Shown here: positions 17,256 to 25,488 of the stretch, piece after piece
How the letters are laid out: each line of letters begins with the position of its first letter
Position numbering within the stretch: position 1 is the stretch's first letter
Source of the DNA: Cupriavidus laharis
GTDB taxonomy: Bacteria; Pseudomonadota; Gammaproteobacteria; Burkholderiales; Burkholderiaceae
DNA: 33,539 nt
Reading direction: 5' to 3'
Assembly: GCF_914271435.1 (NCBI RefSeq)
Contig: NZ_CAJZAI010000029.1
Location: 1-33,539 of the forward strand
The notes under the pieces: generated by a model
What the model was told of the DNA's origin: nothing
Database searches by the model: none
Seen by the model: only the letters and a program-made list of their open reading frames with translations
Translations under genes and position numbers: made by a program

Positions 17256-17966
17256 CTAAGAGGCCAGGGCCGGCGTGGCGGCAGTCTTGTCTGCCGCCAG
17301 CGCACGGGCCTCGCGCGCTGCCAGCACCTCGCACAATGCCGCCGCCAGGCGTCGTGCGATGTCGGGTTGTTGTGCGGCGGTAACGGGCTGGTCCTGCCAG
17401 TGTCCGCCGGCAGTGGCCATGTCGACCGTTTCCAGTCCGGCATAGCCGCACGGATTGATGCGCAGGAACGGCGCCAGATCCATCTGCACGTTCAGGCTGA
17501 CGCCGTGGTAGCTGCAGCCGTTGCGGATCTTGAGGCCGAGCGCCGCAATCTTGGCGCCCCGGTGCGGCCCGTCCGACAGGTAGATGCCGGGGGCGCCGGG
17601 CTTGCGCTCAGCCGGGAGATTATACGCCGCGAGCGTGTCCAGCACGGCCTGCTCGATGTCGTGAACCAGCTCGCGCACCATCAGCTTTCGGCGCTTGAGA
17701 TCGAGCAGCAGATAGGCCACCACCTGACCGGGACCGTGGTAAGTGATTTGACCGCCACGGTCGATCTGCACCATCGGGATGCGATCATCCGGCGCCAGCA
17801 GGTGCGCGGGATCGCCCGCCTGGCCCAGCGTGTAGACCGGCGGATGCTCGACCAGCCAGACCTGGTCGGGCGTCTCGGGCGTGCGCGCGGCGGTGAAGGC
17901 GCGCATGGCGTCGAAGCAGGGCTGGTAATCCTCGCGGCCCCGCTCGATGACTTGAATCGGATGCAT
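17256..17966 (-). CDS. lipB: Octanoyltransferase
   Basis: A 236-residue cytoplasmic enzyme that transfers the octanoyl group from acyl carrier protein to lipoyl domains, the step before LipA. The family signature RGGQITYHGPGQVVAY is at 70-85, with K139 in RGAKIAALGLKIR and the acyl-thioester Cys C173 in INPCGYAGLET. The C-terminal 40 residues are Ala-rich and variable. The start ATG at 17966 has no clear ribosome binding site, and a terminator-like hairpin ends only about 19 bases before it, which is unusual (see findings). Followed by lipA after 49 bases. Confidence 0.95.
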   Translation of the reverse strand: MHPIQVIERGREDYQPCFDAMRAFTAARTPETPDQVWLVEHPPVYTLGQAGDPAHLLAPDDRIPMVQIDRGGQITYHGPGQVVAYLLLDLKRRKLMVRELVHDIEQAVLDTLAAYNLPAERKPGAPGIYLSDGPHRGAKIAALGLKIRNGCSYHGVSLNVQMDLAPFLRINPCGYAGLETVDMATAGGHWQDQPVTAAQQPDIARRLAAALCEVLAAREARALAADKTAATPALAS

Positions 17967-17981
17967 GGCGAGAGTGTAACG

Positions 17982-18005
17982 AAAAGGGCCGGCTTGCGCC
18001 GGCCC
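17982..18005 (-). terminator. Terminator-like hairpin just upstream of lipB
   Basis: Perfect 8-bp arms gggccggc (17986-17993) and gccggccc (17998-18005) with a TTGC loop, followed on the minus strand by TTTTCGTT. This looks like a Rho-independent terminator for the DUF2917 gene, whose stop is 123 bases upstream. Its T tract ends only 15 bases before the lipB start, leaving no room for a separate lipB promoter downstream of it. Confidence 0.6.
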
Positions 18006-18128
18006 CTGCCCCGATCATGGGGAATCCGTCAGTCCCGCCGCGTGCCCGGGCTGCCTGCTGCATCACCTGGCCTTGACCAGACCAGGCGCAACCGCGGCGC
18101 ACGTGGCGAGGACGATCCATTCATTGCT

Positions 18129-18497
18129 TCATGCCGCGGTGACGTGGTCTTCGCCCGGCGTCCACTCCGTACCTCGAACCAGACGCCGCAACGCGCGGTA
18201 CACGAGGTGCGGAATATCAGCCAGCGTCGGCACCGGCCGGCGCGCCTCGGCGATCAGCGCCAGCCGCACCGCGCGCCGGGCACGCGGGTCAATGCTCAGC
18301 ACCACGTCATCGCCACGCCGCAGCAGCAGGCTCCCGCCACAACGCAGCCAGTAGTCCTCGGAATCGCCTTCGCGGGTGATCCACAGGTCGGTGCCGGCAG
18401 CATCTTCCACGTGGAGGCGCTGTGCCGCATGAATGGACAGCGCGGTGACTTCGCCGGGATTCAGGGTGAAAACTGTCGTTGTGAGCAGCGCTTGCAT
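18129..18497 (-). CDS. DUF2917 domain protein, function unknown
   Basis: A 122-residue soluble protein with no signal peptide or membrane segment. The pattern of an early hydrophobic beta strand, LHVEDAAGTDLWITREGDSED, then DYWLRCGGSLLLRRGDDVVL, is that of DUF2917, a small cupin-like beta fold found mostly in betaproteobacteria. The C terminus has a basic Arg-rich helix (YRALRRLVRG). The frame opens ten codons earlier, but the ATG at 18497 has a clear AGGAG seven bases upstream. Divergently placed from a LysR-type regulator, which probably controls it. The biochemical role is unknown. Confidence 0.8.
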   Translation of the reverse strand: MQALLTTTVFTLNPGEVTALSIHAAQRLHVEDAAGTDLWITREGDSEDYWLRCGGSLLLRRGDDVVLSIDPRARRAVRLALIAEARRPVPTLADIPHLVYRALRRLVRGTEWTPGEDHVTAA

Positions 18498-18554
18498 GAT
18501 GGATCTCCTGTCCGCCGGCCTCGGCACGTCTTGCCGAGTCTTGCCACATGACCG

Positions 18555-18581
18555 GTACTGGCCTGGTTTTCTTGCCAGTAC
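18555..18581. promoter_or_regulatory. Inverted repeat with 11-base spacing, candidate LysR-type regulator site
   Basis: Perfect arms gtactggc (18555-18562) and gccagtac (18574-18581) are separated by 11 bases. A further half-site, actggc, lies at 18641-18646. The repeat sits in the 204-base region between the divergent DUF2917 and LysR genes, 58 bases upstream of the DUF2917 start and 120 upstream of the regulator. Symmetric sites in a divergent intergenic region are the normal target of LysR-type regulators. A separate 10-bp palindrome, tgcccgggca, is at 18632-18641. Confidence 0.55.
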
Positions 18582-18701
18582 ACTTCGATTCGCTGTGGCA
18601 ATGGGGCGCCGGTGAACTGAATTCTAGTGATTGCCCGGGCACTGGCAAAACGATATATTTTTAAGCTTCTTGTTAGCCAAATTCACAAAGCGGAGCGTGT
18701 C

Positions 18702-19661
18702 ATGGCATGGAAAGGCGCATGGGAAAGGGATATGCCGCGCGGCTGGCACCGCGAATTGCCGCGCCTGCCGGCACTGACGGCGCTGCGCGCCTTCGAGGCG
18801 GCAGCCCGGCACGAGAGCTTCTCGCGCGCGGCGACGGAACTGTTCGTCACGCACGGCGCGGTCAGCCACCAGATCCGCGCACTGGAAGAGGAACTTGCGA
18901 TGCCGCTGTTCGAGCGCCACGGCAAGCGTGTTGCGCTGACGCCAGCGGGGCGCCTTTACGCCGAGCGCATCCGCGATGCCCTGCTGCAGATCGCCGACGC
19001 CACGCGCGTGCTGCAGTCCGGCAACCGGGACAAGCGGCTGACCATCAGCACCATGCCGTCATTCGCCGCGCGCTGGCTTATGCCGCGCATCGGCAGCTTC
19101 ATCGAACGGCATCCGGAGCTGGACGTCGAGTTGCTGTCATCGAACACGCTCGTGGATTTTGGCCAGGAGGAAGTCGACATCGCGCTGCGCATGGGCACTG
19201 GCGACTACCCGGGCCTGTACGTGGAAAAGCTGCTCGACGATGTGTTCTTTCCGGTCTGCAGTCCGGGCTTCAACGGCGGGCGCCTGCCGGAGCAGCCCGG
19301 CGACCTGGCCGGCCTGAACCTGCTGCGCGGCGAAGGCGACCCGTGGAAGCCATGGTTCGAAGCCGCCGGGCTGGACTGGCCCGAGCCGCGCAAGGGACTG
19401 CTGCTGGAGGACTCCTCGCTGCTGCTGCAGGCAGCGGCCGAAGGCCAGGGCATTACGCTGATCCGCTCTTCGCTGGCCTACAACGACCTGCTGTCCGGCC
19501 GCGTGGTGCGGCTGTTCGATGTCAGCATTCCGTGCCCGTGGCTGCTGTATTTCGTGTGCGCGCCCGGGGCGCTGGATTCGCCGAAAGTGCAGGCGTTCCG
19601 AGGTTGGCTGTTGCCGGAGATCGACCGGTTCCGGGAAGTGCTGGCGCAGTGGGCGGATTGA
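18702..19661 (+). CDS. LysR-type transcriptional regulator (GcvA-like)
   Basis: A 319-residue DNA-binding regulator. The N-terminal winged helix-turn-helix lies at about 18-80: LPALTALRAFEAAARHESF, then SRAATELFVTHGAVSHQIRA and LFERHGKRVALTPAG. The rest is a periplasmic-binding-protein-like effector domain. PRLPALTALRAFEAAARH and the SFSRAATEL/VSHQIRALE pattern are closest to the GcvA group. I chose the ATG at 18702 because GGAG precedes it by seven bases; the frame is open 25 codons further upstream. Divergent from the DUF2917 gene, its likely target. Convergent with xerC: the two stop codons are only 4 bases apart and together make the palindrome TGAGCGCTCA. The effector is unknown. Confidence 0.9.
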   Translation: MAWKGAWERDMPRGWHRELPRLPALTALRAFEAAARHESFSRAATELFVTHGAVSHQIRALEEELAMPLFERHGKRVALTPAGRLYAERIRDALLQIADATRVLQSGNRDKRLTISTMPSFAARWLMPRIGSFIERHPELDVELLSSNTLVDFGQEEVDIALRMGTGDYPGLYVEKLLDDVFFPVCSPGFNGGRLPEQPGDLAGLNLLRGEGDPWKPWFEAAGLDWPEPRKGLLLEDSSLLLQAAAEGQGITLIRSSLAYNDLLSGRVVRLFDVSIPCPWLLYFVCAPGALDSPKVQAFRGWLLPEIDRFREVLAQWAD

Positions 19662-19665
19662 GCGC

Positions 19666-20706
19666 TCAGTCCTTCAAGGGCGATGCGTTGTCATCGTCAT
19701 CGTCCTCTGTCGACGCCCTTCCGGCCCGCGGATGTGCCTTGTCATAGACCTTCGCCAGATGCTGGAAGTCCAGCGACGTGTAGATCTGCGTCGTGGAAAT
19801 GCTGGCATGCCCGAGCAACTCCTGCACGGCCCGCAGATCGCCAGAGGATTGCAGCATATGCGTGGCAAACGAATGCCTCAGCATATGCGGATGCACATCG
19901 GCTGGCACGCCCGCACGAATCGCCTGCTCCTTGAGCCGCAACTGCACCACGCGCATCGACAGCCGGTGTCCGCGCGCACCGAGGAACAGTGCAGACGCAT
20001 CCTCGGGCGCAGCGCCCGGCCGCAATAGCTGCTCGCGCACGGCAAGCCAGCCGCGCAACGCTTCCATCGCCTTGCTGCCGACCGGCAACGTGCGCCGGCG
20101 CGAGCCCTTGCCGGTCACGGTCAGCTCGGCGCCGGACATATCGAGCCAGCCGGCCGATTCATAGCCATCGCGCTTTTCATAGCGGACGTCGAGCTGCACC
20201 AGTTCCGACAAACGCAATCCACTGGAATAGAACAGTTCCCACACGGCGTGGTCGCGCAGCGCGGCGGCATCGGTCCCCACGGAATGGGAGACGAGCGCCA
20301 CGGCATGCTCGACGGATAGCGCCTTGGGCAGCCGGTGACCGGAACGCGGCGCGCGCACGCCATCCACGGGATTGGCCTGGACGCCGAGGCCGTGCTGCGC
20401 GGCCCAAAGATAGAAGCCACGCCAGGCCGACAAGGTGCGGGCAATCGTGGTGCCCGCCAGTCCTTCGCCATGCATGCGCGCGGCAAAGGCGCGGATATGG
20501 CGCGTCTGCAGCGCCAGCAGCGCAAACGCCGGCGCGTGCCTGGCGGCGTGCGCCTGCAGCGCGGTCAGGTCGCGGCGATAACTGCTGATGGTGTGTTCGG
20601 CGAGCTTGCGGCTGCCTTGCAGCCAGGCCAGATATTGCGCGATGACAGGGTCTGCCGCCGGCGGCTCCGTATCCGCCGCCGAGACCTTGGTCGGATCGTG
20701 GGTCAT
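19666..20706 (-). CDS. xerC: Tyrosine recombinase XerC
   Basis: A 346-residue site-specific recombinase that, with XerD, resolves chromosome dimers at dif. The N-terminal SAM-like DNA-binding domain covers about 18-105. The catalytic residues of the C-terminal domain are all present: R165 (SSGLRLSELV), K200 (GKGSRRR), H274 and R277 (HPHMLRHSF), H300 (LLGHAS) and the nucleophile Y309 (TTQIYTSLDF). Compared with E. coli XerC (about 298 residues) it has an insertion of roughly 12 residues after LSELVQLDV and a longer acidic tail (EDDDDD). Follows the DUF484 gene by 35 bases, the same pairing known from gammaproteobacteria. Confidence 0.95.
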   Translation of the reverse strand: MTHDPTKVSAADTEPPAADPVIAQYLAWLQGSRKLAEHTISSYRRDLTALQAHAARHAPAFALLALQTRHIRAFAARMHGEGLAGTTIARTLSAWRGFYLWAAQHGLGVQANPVDGVRAPRSGHRLPKALSVEHAVALVSHSVGTDAAALRDHAVWELFYSSGLRLSELVQLDVRYEKRDGYESAGWLDMSGAELTVTGKGSRRRTLPVGSKAMEALRGWLAVREQLLRPGAAPEDASALFLGARGHRLSMRVVQLRLKEQAIRAGVPADVHPHMLRHSFATHMLQSSGDLRAVQELLGHASISTTQIYTSLDFQHLAKVYDKAHPRAGRASTEDDDDDNASPLKD

Positions 20707-20741
20707 GAAAGCAAGGCGTGGATGGAGCGGCCCGCTGGAAT

Positions 20742-21413
20742 TCAGTCGCGCAGGCGATTCAGCGCGGCACCGGCCACTTCGCCGATCTGCGCCAGATAGG
20801 CCGTGCCCATGCCTTCGTGGAACCGGCGCGCATCGGACGAGCCCAGCACGAGCAGGCCGAAAGCCGCGCCCGGCGCCTCACCGGCGCCGCGCACCGGCGG
20901 GCGCAAGGCGACCATGGCAATCGAGGCGACTTCATCGAGCTCCAGCAGGCCGGCGGCCTCGAAACCCGCGTTGGCGCCGCAGTATGGCGCGCGCAGGCCT
21001 TCGGCAAACAGGCGCAGGTCATCGCTGGCGCCCTGCGCCACTTCCATGTGGGCATACTGCTCGGCCACGTTCCACAGCTTGATCGCCACGGCAGGCACGT
21101 CGAACACCTGTTGCAGGCCATCCTGCACGGCATAGGGCAGCGCGTGGGAGTCCGGCTCGCCCATCAGGCGCATTTGCCAGGCGTGCATGCGCTGCTGGGT
21201 GCGGTCGTTGTCGTGCCCGTGGCGCATCAGGTCGGCCAGGCGCAGTTCCAGCACCTTGTTCTTTTCACGCAGGATTTCCATCTGCCGTTCCTGTAGCGAC
21301 ACCGCGCGATGGCTGTGCGGGCTGGTCAGCTGCACGGTGGCCAGCAGCTCGGCATGGTCTTCGAAAAACTCGGGATTGCTCTGCAGGTAGGCGGCGACGT
21401 CTTGGGCGTTCAT
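20742..21413 (-). CDS. DUF484 family protein (GAF-like)
   Basis: A 223-residue soluble protein. It begins MNAQDVAAYLQSNPEFFEDH, the family signature, then LQERQMEILREKNKVLELRL, a short coiled coil at about 40-60. The rest resembles a GAF-type sensory fold and includes LFAEGLRAPYCG and AAFGLLVLGSSDARRF. DUF484 genes sit beside xerC in many proteobacteria; no function has been firmly assigned. The start has only a weak ribosome binding site. It lies 76 bases after rodA, separated by a possible weak terminator. Confidence 0.88.
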   Translation of the reverse strand: MNAQDVAAYLQSNPEFFEDHAELLATVQLTSPHSHRAVSLQERQMEILREKNKVLELRLADLMRHGHDNDRTQQRMHAWQMRLMGEPDSHALPYAVQDGLQQVFDVPAVAIKLWNVAEQYAHMEVAQGASDDLRLFAEGLRAPYCGANAGFEAAGLLELDEVASIAMVALRPPVRGAGEAPGAAFGLLVLGSSDARRFHEGMGTAYLAQIGEVAGAALNRLRD

Positions 21414-21454
21414 GGGCTTCGAACCGAGAGAAATTTTGATGGCAGTTTAGCAAA

Positions 21455-21474
21455 GCGGGGCATTCCCGCCCCGC
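21455..21474 (-). terminator. Possible weak terminator after rodA
   Basis: The arms gcgggg (21455-21460) and ccccgc (21469-21474) pair around an 8-base loop and, on the minus strand, are followed by TTTGCT. It lies in the 76 bases between rodA and the DUF484 gene and may partly end the mre-mrd transcript. The T tract is short, so readthrough is likely. Confidence 0.35.
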
Positions 21475-21489
21475 CGCCGTCCATCTGTA

Positions 21490-22632
21490 TTACGTCTGGA
21501 TCAGCCGTTTCTGTCGGGAAATCGCCATCAGGATGCCGATCCCCGCCCCCAGCGTCACCAGCGCCGTGCCGCCGTAGCTCATCAGCGGCAATGGCACGCC
21601 CACCACGGGCAGGATGCCGCTCACCATGCCCATGTTGACAAAGGCGTAGGTGAAGAAGATCAGTGTGATCGAACCGGCCAGCAGCCGCGAGAACAGCGTC
21701 GGCGCGTTGGCCGCAATGAACAACCCGCGAAAGATCAGCAACAGGTACAGCACCAGCAGGATGGCATTGCCGATCAGGCCGAATTCCTCCGAGTACACCG
21801 CGAAGATGAAGTCGGTGTGCTTTTCCGGAATGAACTCCAGGTGGGTCTGGGTGCCCTTGAGCCAGCCCTTGCCCTCCACGCCGCCCGAGCCGATCGCGAT
21901 GATCGACTGGATCGTGTGGAATCCCTTGCCCAGCGGGTCGGTGGTCGGGTCCAGCAGCGTGCACACGCGGTGCTGCTGGTAGTCGTGCAGGACCGGCCAG
22001 TTCACGCCGGGCGCGCAGATATCGTTCTGGAACGTGATCAGCAGCGAGACCGCCACCACCAGTACGCCAAGCAACGGCAGGATGATGCGCCACGTCAGGC
22101 CGGCGAAGTAGATCACGTAGACACCGGCCGCCATCACCAGCAGCGCGGTGCCCAGGTCTGGCTGCTTGGCGATCAGGCCGACCGGGATCAGCAGCAGCAC
22201 CAGCGCCACCGCGAAGTCGTACCAGCGGATCACGCCCTCGCGCTTCTGGAAGTACCACGCCAGCATCAGCGGCATGGAGATCTTCATGATCTCGGACGGC
22301 TGGATCACCATGCCCACGTAGAGCCAGCGGCGTGCACCCTTGCGGATCAGGCCGAACATGGCCACCGCGATCAGCAGCGCCACGCCGACGGTGTAGATCG
22401 GCACGGCCACGCGCATCAGCGTCTGCGTGGGCAGGTAGGCAATCACGAGCATCACTACGTAAGACAGCAGGATGTTGCGCAACTGGTCCTCGACCCGGCC
22501 CGGCATGTCGATGGCGGCCGAGTACAGCGCCACCATGCCGGTGGCGAACAACAGGAACACGATCAGCGCGAGCGGCTTGTCGAAGCCGGTGAACGCCGTC
22601 TTGATGAGCGACAGGACGCGACGCTTGTCCAT
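21490..22632 (-). CDS. rodA: Rod-shape SEDS peptidoglycan polymerase RodA
   Basis: A 380-residue inner-membrane glycosyltransferase of the SEDS family (FtsW/RodA/SpoVE) with about ten membrane helices. It polymerises lipid II into glycan strands for side-wall growth with the transpeptidase PBP2. Family segments visible include IQPSEIMKISMPLMLAWYF, KQPDLGTALLVMAAGVYV, GSGGVEGKGWLKGTQT, and EKHTDFIFAVYSEEFGLIGN, whose Asp is in the conserved catalytic region, then GVPLPLMSYGGTAL near the end. I chose the ATG at 22632: AAGGAG lies seven bases upstream and the frame before it is not RodA-like. It begins 11 bases after the mrdA stop, so the two partner proteins are co-expressed. Confidence 0.95.
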   Translation of the reverse strand: MDKRRVLSLIKTAFTGFDKPLALIVFLLFATGMVALYSAAIDMPGRVEDQLRNILLSYVVMLVIAYLPTQTLMRVAVPIYTVGVALLIAVAMFGLIRKGARRWLYVGMVIQPSEIMKISMPLMLAWYFQKREGVIRWYDFAVALVLLLIPVGLIAKQPDLGTALLVMAAGVYVIYFAGLTWRIILPLLGVLVVAVSLLITFQNDICAPGVNWPVLHDYQQHRVCTLLDPTTDPLGKGFHTIQSIIAIGSGGVEGKGWLKGTQTHLEFIPEKHTDFIFAVYSEEFGLIGNAILLVLYLLLIFRGLFIAANAPTLFSRLLAGSITLIFFTYAFVNMGMVSGILPVVGVPLPLMSYGGTALVTLGAGIGILMAISRQKRLIQT

Positions 22633-22643
22633 GCTCGTCTCCT

Positions 22644-24944
22644 TCAGCGGGTGACGTCTGCGCCCGTCGCCGGCGTGGCGGCAACGGGCTTGACACGTGG
22701 TTTGGGCGCGGGCGCCTTGGCGGCCGCCGGCGCGGAGGCCGGTGCGGGCGCGGCGGGCCGCGGCTTGCTGTGGCCCAGCGCCTGCAGCATGCGCTCGTCC
22801 AGCGTCTGCACGGCCGAGGCCGGCGCGATCGCGGCCGGATCGAGCGCTGCGGCCATGGAAGCGCCCGCCACGGCAGACGACGCCGCCGCCACCGCGGATG
22901 ATGCGCCAACCGCGCTGGCCGCTACGGTGCTTGCGCCGCCGGACATGACCGTCGCGCTGGCAATGCTCGCGGTGTTGCCGGTAGTGAACACGCTGGCCGT
23001 ATCGACCGGCGGGCGCTCGGCCGGCGGCGGCGCCGAAGCTTCCAGTTCGGCCGGCCACTTGCCCAGCAGGTAGTAGTCCATCACCTTGCGCGCAATCGGC
23101 GCCGCCACCGCGGCACCGAAGCCCGCGTTCTCGACGATCAGCGCCAGCGCGATCTTCGGGTTGTCGGCGGGCGCGAACGCCGTATAGAGCGAGTGGTCGC
23201 GCTTGCGCTCGTCCAGCGCGTGGTGGTTGTACTTCTCGTTCTTGCCGAGCGTGTAGGTCTGGGCCGTGCCGGTCTTGCCGGCGGACTCGTAGGCCGCACC
23301 GGCGAACACGCGCGCGGCGGTACCGGAATGCGTCACCGCCACCATGGCGCGCTTGATCACGTCGATGTCGGCCTGCTTGAAGTTCAGGTGATAGCTTTCC
23401 TTGGGCACCGTCAGCGAGCGCTTGCGCGTGACCGAGTCCTCGACGGCCTTGACCAGGTGAGGCTTCATTGCCGCGCCGTTGTTGACAATGATGGAGATGG
23501 CATTGGCCAGCTGCAGGATCGTGAAGCTGTTGTAGCCCTGGCCGATGCCCAGCGAAATGGTCTCGCCGTCATACCACTTCTGCTGCTCCGGCTTGCGGTA
23601 GGCCTTGCGCTTCCATTCCGTGGACGGCAGGATGCCGCGGCTTTCGCCCTCGATGTCGATGCCCGTGATCTGCCCGAAGCCCAGTGGCTTCATGAAGTCG
23701 TGGATGGCATTGACGCCCATGTCGCGCGCGAGCGCGTAGTAGTACGTGTCGCACGACTGCACGATCGAGCTGTGCATGTCGACCCAGCCGTGGCCGCCCG
23801 GCTTGTCGTCGCGGAAGGTGTGGTTGCCCAGCGTGAACGAGCCCGGGTCATGCATGCCCCATGCGGCCGTGCGCTTGCCCGTGGTGAGCGCCGCCAGCGC
23901 CATGAACGGCTTGTAGGTCGAGCCCGGCGGATAGGTGCCCCGCAGCGGCCGGTTCAGCAGCGGCTTGTCGGGCGAACCGTTGAGTTCGTTCCAGGTGTTG
24001 GTGTCGATGCCTTCGACGAACAGGTTCGGGTCGAAGGTCGGCTTGGAGACGAAGGCCAGGATGTCGCCCGTCGACGGCTCGATCGCCACCAGCGCGCCGC
24101 GGCGGTCGCCGAACAGTTCCTCGGCCAGTTGCTGCAGGCGGATGTCCAGCGACAGGATCAGGTTGTTGCCCGGCGTGGCGGGCGACGTCGACAGCGTGCG
24201 GATCGGCCGCCCGCCCGCGCTGACCTCCACTTCCTCGAAGCCGGTCAGGCCGTGCAGTTCGGCTTCGTAGCTCTGCTCCAGGCCGATCTTGCCGATGTAG
24301 TTGGTGCCCTTGTAGTTGTCGGCATCCTTGCGCGGGTCGTACTTCGCGCCCTCCGCGTCGTTGGCCTCGTCCATGGCCTCGATGCGCTCCTGGTCGCGCT
24401 GCGAGATACGGCCGAGATAGCCGATCACGTGCGAGGCCGACTCGCCCAGCGGATACTGCCGGAACAGGCGCGCGCGCACGTCCACGCCCGGGAAGCGGAA
24501 GCGCTGCGCGGAAAAGCGCGCGACCTCTTCGTCCGTGAGCTGGCTGCGGATCGGCAGGCTTTCAAAGCTGCGCGACTCTTCCTGCAGGCGCTTGAAGCGG
24601 CGCCGGTCGCGCGGCTGGATGTCGACCAGCGTCGACAGGGCCTCAATGGTGTTGTCCAGCGTATCGGTCAGCTTGGACGGCGTGATCTCGAGCGTGTAGG
24701 CGGAATAGTTGCGCGCCAGCACGATGCCGTTGCGGTCCATGATGATGCCGCGGTTGGGCTCGATCGGCGCCACCGAGATGCGGTTGTCCTCGGCCTTGGC
24801 CGAGTACTGGTCATGCTTGTACCACTGCAGCCACAGGAAGCGCGTGAACAGCAGCCCGAAGCAGATCACCGTGAACAGCGCCGCGGCCGCCACGCGGAGG
24901 CGGAAGCGGCCGATTTCCAGTTCGACGTTGCGGATTTCGGTCAT
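22644..24944 (-). CDS. mrdA: Penicillin-binding protein 2, transpeptidase
   Basis: A 766-residue inner-membrane class B PBP that crosslinks side-wall peptidoglycan with RodA and MreBCD. One membrane helix (16-40) leads to the PBP dimer domain (about 60-240) and the transpeptidase domain (about 285-630). The three active-site motifs are SxxK at S342-T-Y-K345, S397-C-D399 in place of SxN, as is usual for this group, and KTGT at 557-560. The last 130 residues or so are a low-complexity Ala/Ser/Pro/Lys tail beyond the E. coli PBP2 length (633). The ATG at 24944 has no close in-frame rival and is 31 bases after the mreD stop. Target of mecillinam in other bacteria. Confidence 0.95.
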   Translation of the reverse strand: MTEIRNVELEIGRFRLRVAAAALFTVICFGLLFTRFLWLQWYKHDQYSAKAEDNRISVAPIEPNRGIIMDRNGIVLARNYSAYTLEITPSKLTDTLDNTIEALSTLVDIQPRDRRRFKRLQEESRSFESLPIRSQLTDEEVARFSAQRFRFPGVDVRARLFRQYPLGESASHVIGYLGRISQRDQERIEAMDEANDAEGAKYDPRKDADNYKGTNYIGKIGLEQSYEAELHGLTGFEEVEVSAGGRPIRTLSTSPATPGNNLILSLDIRLQQLAEELFGDRRGALVAIEPSTGDILAFVSKPTFDPNLFVEGIDTNTWNELNGSPDKPLLNRPLRGTYPPGSTYKPFMALAALTTGKRTAAWGMHDPGSFTLGNHTFRDDKPGGHGWVDMHSSIVQSCDTYYYALARDMGVNAIHDFMKPLGFGQITGIDIEGESRGILPSTEWKRKAYRKPEQQKWYDGETISLGIGQGYNSFTILQLANAISIIVNNGAAMKPHLVKAVEDSVTRKRSLTVPKESYHLNFKQADIDVIKRAMVAVTHSGTAARVFAGAAYESAGKTGTAQTYTLGKNEKYNHHALDERKRDHSLYTAFAPADNPKIALALIVENAGFGAAVAAPIARKVMDYYLLGKWPAELEASAPPPAERPPVDTASVFTTGNTASIASATVMSGGASTVAASAVGASSAVAAASSAVAGASMAAALDPAAIAPASAVQTLDERMLQALGHSKPRPAAPAPASAPAAAKAPAPKPRVKPVAATPATGADVTR

Positions 24945-24975
24945 GGTACTGCGGGGTTGGATGCGTTGGTCGCGG

Positions 24976-25488
24976 TCAGATCGGACGCGTCTCGTCGACG
25001 TCGACCGAGCGGCGCTGCGGCGCCAGCAGCACCGCGGTGGCCATCGGCCACAGCAGCGCCTCGATGCCGGGTGCGAGCAGCAACGGCCAGCCCGGCAGCG
25101 GCGCGCCCATGGCCAGGCGGATCACCACCGGCACCGCGTGCGCGACGAACAGCAGCGGCAGCACGTGCAGCGCCTGCGTATAGACCGTGAACCACAGCAC
25201 GCGGCGGTGGATGGTGATGGCGAAATAGGCCAACAGCGTATAGGCCACTGCATGCTCGCCCAGCAGGCGCGCGTCGTGCACGTCCATCAGCAGGCCCAGC
25301 GCGAACGCCACGCCCATGCCGACCTTGCGCGGCTGGTGGATGTTCCAGAACACCAGCACCAGCGCCACCATGTCGGGAATCCACAAGGTGGTGCCCCATG
25401 GCATCAGGTTGAACAGGAAGGCCATGACAAAGCTGAACGCGATGAACGCGGGGTTCACCGGGCGCAGCAGGTACTGGGGATTGGTCAC
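24976..25488 (-). CDS. mreD: Rod-shape-determining membrane protein MreD
   Basis: A 170-residue inner-membrane protein with about five hydrophobic segments (FIAFSFVMAFLFNLMPW at the start, then MVALVLVFWNIHQPRKVGMG). It is part of the elongasome that links MreB to peptidoglycan synthases. The segment ALGLLMDVHDARLLGEHAVAY (about 63-83) is the MreD family signature. The start is GTG at 25486-25488, overlapping the mreC stop as GTGA. The upstream-extended frame is not MreD-like. Length agrees with the family (about 160-170). Confidence 0.93.
   Translation of the reverse strand: MTNPQYLLRPVNPAFIAFSFVMAFLFNLMPWGTTLWIPDMVALVLVFWNIHQPRKVGMGVAFALGLLMDVHDARLLGEHAVAYTLLAYFAITIHRRVLWFTVYTQALHVLPLLFVAHAVPVVIRLAMGAPLPGWPLLLAPGIEALLWPMATAVLLAPQRRSVDVDETRPI

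Noticed and set aside
17207..17443. 79-residue N-terminal extension of lipA
   Set aside because: The added sequence is Arg/Pro/Trp-rich, overlaps the lipB reading frame, and a better ATG with GGAG lies at 17206.
23193..25190. Plus-strand open frame of 665 codons
   Set aside because: Antisense to mrdA, whose three active-site motifs are intact.
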